DNA of 64,000 nt, from assembly GCF_036240795.1 (NCBI RefSeq), contig NZ_CP108454.1:1736001-1800000 (forward strand), given 5' to 3'. This DNA comes from Streptomyces sp. NBC_01268 (GTDB lineage: Bacteria > Actinomycetota > Actinomycetes > Streptomycetales > Streptomycetaceae). The notes beneath the pieces were generated by a model. That model was given only the letters and a program-made list of their open reading frames with translations. It was not told where the DNA came from and did not search any database. Shown one piece after another: positions 62,901 to 64,000 of the stretch. Position 1 is the first letter of the stretch, and the number at the start of each line of letters is the position of its first letter. Position numbers and translations under genes: made by a program.

Positions 62901-62998
62901 GGCACGGCCGCCGCGCTGCCGCCGGGTCCGGCGAAGACGGCGAGCAGACCGAGAAGTGCACCGGCGACTGCAGCTCTCATGCGCATTGATGATTGCAT
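59924..62998 (-). CDS. Secreted glycoside hydrolase family 31 enzyme with NEW3 and NPCBM domains
   Basis: A 1024-residue secreted enzyme. Signal peptide MRMRAAVAGALLGLLAVFAG, cleavage near SAAAVP. An N-terminal beta-sandwich leads to the GH31 barrel with nucleophile Asp365 (VAKLDVAWVG) and acid/base Asp416 (QWSGDQSGSW), then distal beta domains (SFTLYEDDGVTRAHRDGRY). Residues about 780-865 are an alpha-galactosidase-type NEW3 domain and about 880-1024 an NPCBM carbohydrate-binding module (YAKGIGAHADSDVELYLGG). The KLDVAW nucleophile loop departs from the usual WxDM and recalls transglucosidases acting on alpha-glucans. ATG 62998 lacks a clear ribosome site; ATG 62986 or 62980 may be used. Confidence 0.9.
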   Translation of the reverse strand: MQSSMRMRAAVAGALLGLLAVFAGPGGSAAAVPTDSTGPTDTTVGDLTGFTADGPVYRLTAGHAEARVSFVSDETFRIELAPDGKFTDPTGQDIVLPQGPPPATRWSDLGDRYELSTARVTLRAYKAPLRFAAVRADGTPLWSETQGLSWNQDRTTQTLARGADEQFYGAGMQNGRGNTSHRGKTVEVGVDYNWNDGGHPNSVPFYLSSAGYGVYRNTYAPNTYVFDEPVTTTAREQRFDAYYFAGSGPGALKDVIGQYTRLTGRPFLPPVYGLEIGDADCYLHNANRGERHTLDALKVADGYVQNDMPNGWMLVNDGYGCGYENLAETAQGLQQRGTRLGLWTEDGIDKLGEQVKAGQRVAKLDVAWVGDGYKFALDGCKGAYAGIEANSDARGYTWAPESWAGAQRCGVQWSGDQSGSWEYIRWQIPTYAGASMSGLAYTTGDVDGIFGGSAKTYTRDLQWKMFLPVTMTMDGWAAQDKQPFRYGEPYTSVNRAYLKLHEALLPYIYSHAHQATRTGVGLARPLALEYPDDPVAASDAAKYEFLSGRDFLVAPVYKDAVERDGIYLPKGTWIDYWNGRVYEGPRTLDDYSAPLDTLPLFVRAGATVPMWPGDIRSYTQRTPGSPLAWDVYPQGDSSFTLYEDDGVTRAHRDGRYATQRADVRAPRRGAGDVSVRVGPSEGSYTGKAASRPYAFTVHTGDAPGAVTLGGRALEGLASKAAFEAADQGWWYDKDDRGGVVRIKTTAQRTDRGFTLVLKGTSAVGGAVPGAAAVLAAPPAQELGAGVPGTVAVDVTAGAKDATGVAVGLTVPAGWQVAPTAPIARVPAGTTRRVELSVTPAKDAVPGEATLTATVRHRAAGVDRTAQQRFAVGVMPPPPTAPAWASDLVWLTSTNGWGPPERDRSNGESGAADGHPLTLAGTTYAKGIGAHADSDVELYLGGRCTALTAEVGIDDEINGYGEVAFSVEADGKVLWTSPKVTGASATVPVAVDLTGARHVHLKVTDTNGSKSGDHGDWAGARFDCA

Positions 62999-63046
62999 GA
63001 GGTCTATTTAGCGCAGATTCGAGCACCGCGACAGGACAAAACGGAA

Positions 63047-63081
63047 CCGCCCCCGGACTTCGCGAAGAAGTCCGAGGGCGG
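63047..63081. terminator. Terminator after mshC
   Basis: CCGCCCCCGGACTTC (63047-63061) and GAAGTCCGAGGGCGG (63067-63081) pair with one mismatch around GCGAA; on the minus strand GGTTCCGTTTTGTCC follows, with a short U-run. It lies 33 bases beyond the mshC stop. Confidence 0.8.
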
Positions 63082-63113
63082 CCGTGTGCAAGGGAGTTGC
63101 GTGGCGGTGACCG

Positions 63114-64000
63114 CTACAGGGCGACGCCGAGGAGCGCGTCGACGGCACGGGAGACGAGCCCGGGGGCGGAGTCGTCGGCGCCGCCCTCGGCCTCCTGGAA
63201 CGCGGCCCAGCGGTCGACCGCGGCGAGCGCGGTCGGGGTGTCCAGGTCGTCGGAGAGCGCCTCGCGGAGCTCCTCGACGAGGGCGTCGGCGGACGGGCCG
63301 TCGGGGCGCGAGACGGCGGCGCGCCAGCGGCCGAGGCGCTCGACGGCGTCCTTGAGGACCTGGTCGGTCCACTCCCAGTCGTCGCGGTAGCGGTGCGAGA
63401 GCAGGGCGAGCCGGATGGCGGCCGGGTCGACGCCCTCCCTGCGCAGCGCGGAGACGAAGACCAGGTTGCCCTTGGACTTGGACATCTTCTCGCCGTGCAG
63501 ACCGACCATGCCGGCGTGGACGTACGCCTTGGCCATGGGGAACTCGCCCGTGAGGGACTGGGCGTGCGAGGCGCCCATCTCGTGGTGCGGGAAGATCAGG
63601 TCGGAGCCGCCGCCCTGCACGTCGAAGCCCATGCCGAGGTGGTCCAGGGCGATGGCGACGCACTCGATGTGCCAGCCCGGGCGACCGGCGCCGAGGCTGC
63701 CGCCGTCCCAGCTCGGCTCGCCCTCGCGGGCGGCCATCCACAGCATCGGGTCGAGCGGGTTCTTCTTGCCCGGGCGGTCCGGGTCGCCGCCGCGCTCGGC
63801 GGACAGGTGGCGCATCAGCTCGGTGTCGTAGTTCGACACCTGACCGAAGTGCGGGTCGGCCTCGACCGAGAAGTAGATGTCGCCCTCGAGCTCGTAGGCG
63901 GCACCGGAGTCCCGCAGCCGCTCGACGAGCGGCACGATGCCGGGTATCGCCTCGACGGCGCCGATGTAGTCCCGCGGGGGCAGCATGCGCAGCGCGGTCA
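63114..64000 (-). CDS. mshC: L-cysteine:1D-myo-inositol 2-amino-2-deoxy-alpha-D-glucopyranoside ligase, 5' end outside window
   Basis: The C-terminal about 295 residues of MshC, the ATP-dependent ligase that adds cysteine to GlcN-inositol in mycothiol synthesis. It resembles cysteinyl-tRNA synthetase ([38 protein letters not shown]) but ends soon after the catalytic part, without the CysRS anticodon domain. The segment [19 protein letters not shown] is typical of MshC. The frame stays open to base 64000, so roughly 115 N-terminal residues with the HIGH motif are missing. Linkage to the PAC2 gene and metH matches the mycobacterial order. Confidence 0.93.
   Translation of the reverse strand, partial: TALRMLPPRDYIGAVEAIPGIVPLVERLRDSGAAYELEGDIYFSVEADPHFGQVSNYDTELMRHLSAERGGDPDRPGKKNPLDPMLWMAAREGEPSWDGGSLGAGRPGWHIECVAIALDHLGMGFDVQGGGSDLIFPHHEMGASHAQSLTGEFPMAKAYVHAGMVGLHGEKMSKSKGNLVFVSALRREGVDPAAIRLALLSHRYRDDWEWTDQVLKDAVERLGRWRAAVSRPDGPSADALVEELREALSDDLDTPTALAAVDRWAAFQEAEGGADDSAPGLVSRAVDALLGVAL

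Noticed and set aside
1..64000. Defence island, prophage or integrative element
   Set aside because: No integrase, transposase, toxin-antitoxin, restriction or phage structural genes, no tRNA attachment site and no long flanking repeats were seen; composition is even across the window.

Overview
The window reads as a chromosomal stretch of a Streptomyces species. GC content is very high with strong third-position G/C bias, GTG starts are common, and the gene set is typical: Pup-proteasome system, gylR-glpFKD glycerol operon, mycothiol ligase and an iron-box promoter. From about 19.7 kb to the right end the gene order (helY, tatC, tatA, pafC, pafB, pafA, prcA, prcB, pup, dop, arc, trmI, a RecB-like nuclease, metH, a PAC2 protein, mshC) matches, from memory, the Mycobacterium tuberculosis Rv2092c-Rv2130c region, so this is old actinobacterial core chromosome with younger insertions. 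I saw no rRNA, tRNA, CRISPR array, insertion sequence or prophage.

Left part (1-19.5 kb) is accessory metabolism and transport: a truncated GntR/FCD regulator with an APC permease and a class-I amidotransferase-like gamma-glutamyl hydrolase (amine or amino-acid nitrogen use, with a GlnR-like box); an NCS1 nucleobase-type permease diverging from a TetR regulator and an amidohydrolase; a LysR regulator diverging from a TDT-family exporter; a translationally coupled XRE-cupin regulator and cytosolic metal/cofactor-binding protein; a glycine-betaine/proline ABC transporter (proV and a proW-proX fusion) whose leader carries a mutually exclusive terminator/antiterminator pair; a 5'-3' exonuclease; an iron-box siderophore-interacting protein; a MerR regulator diverging from two membrane proteins; an ADP-ribosylglycohydrolase remnant; and a cytochrome P450.

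Middle part (19.6-41 kb) is mostly on the minus strand: helicase HelY, a diacylglycerol-kinase-like lipid kinase, TatC and TatA, two small proteins, the WYL regulators PafC and PafB, two FKBP proline isomerases, then the pupylation-proteasome genes pafA, prcA, prcB, pup, dop and arc. A LacI-MFS pair sits between pafA and prcA. A ferredoxin diverges from arc, followed by a secreted protein, the tRNA m1A58 methyltransferase and a site-2-type protease with CBS domains.

Right part (42-64 kb): a Fe-S RecB-like nuclease, an orphan response regulator, two paralogous peptide-type ABC binding lipoproteins with no permease, a HAD phosphatase, cobalamin-dependent MetH, the GylR-controlled glycerol operon glpF-glpK-glpD, a flavin/F420-type LLM oxidoreductase, a PAC2 protein, a secreted GH31 glycosidase with an NPCBM domain, and the C-terminal part of mshC at the window edge.

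The observation I rate highest is the proV leader: a U-tailed terminator hairpin 22 bases before the start codon whose 5' arm can instead pair with an upstream strand to form a longer hairpin, the layout of a riboswitch or attenuator. I do not recognise it as a known RNA class.
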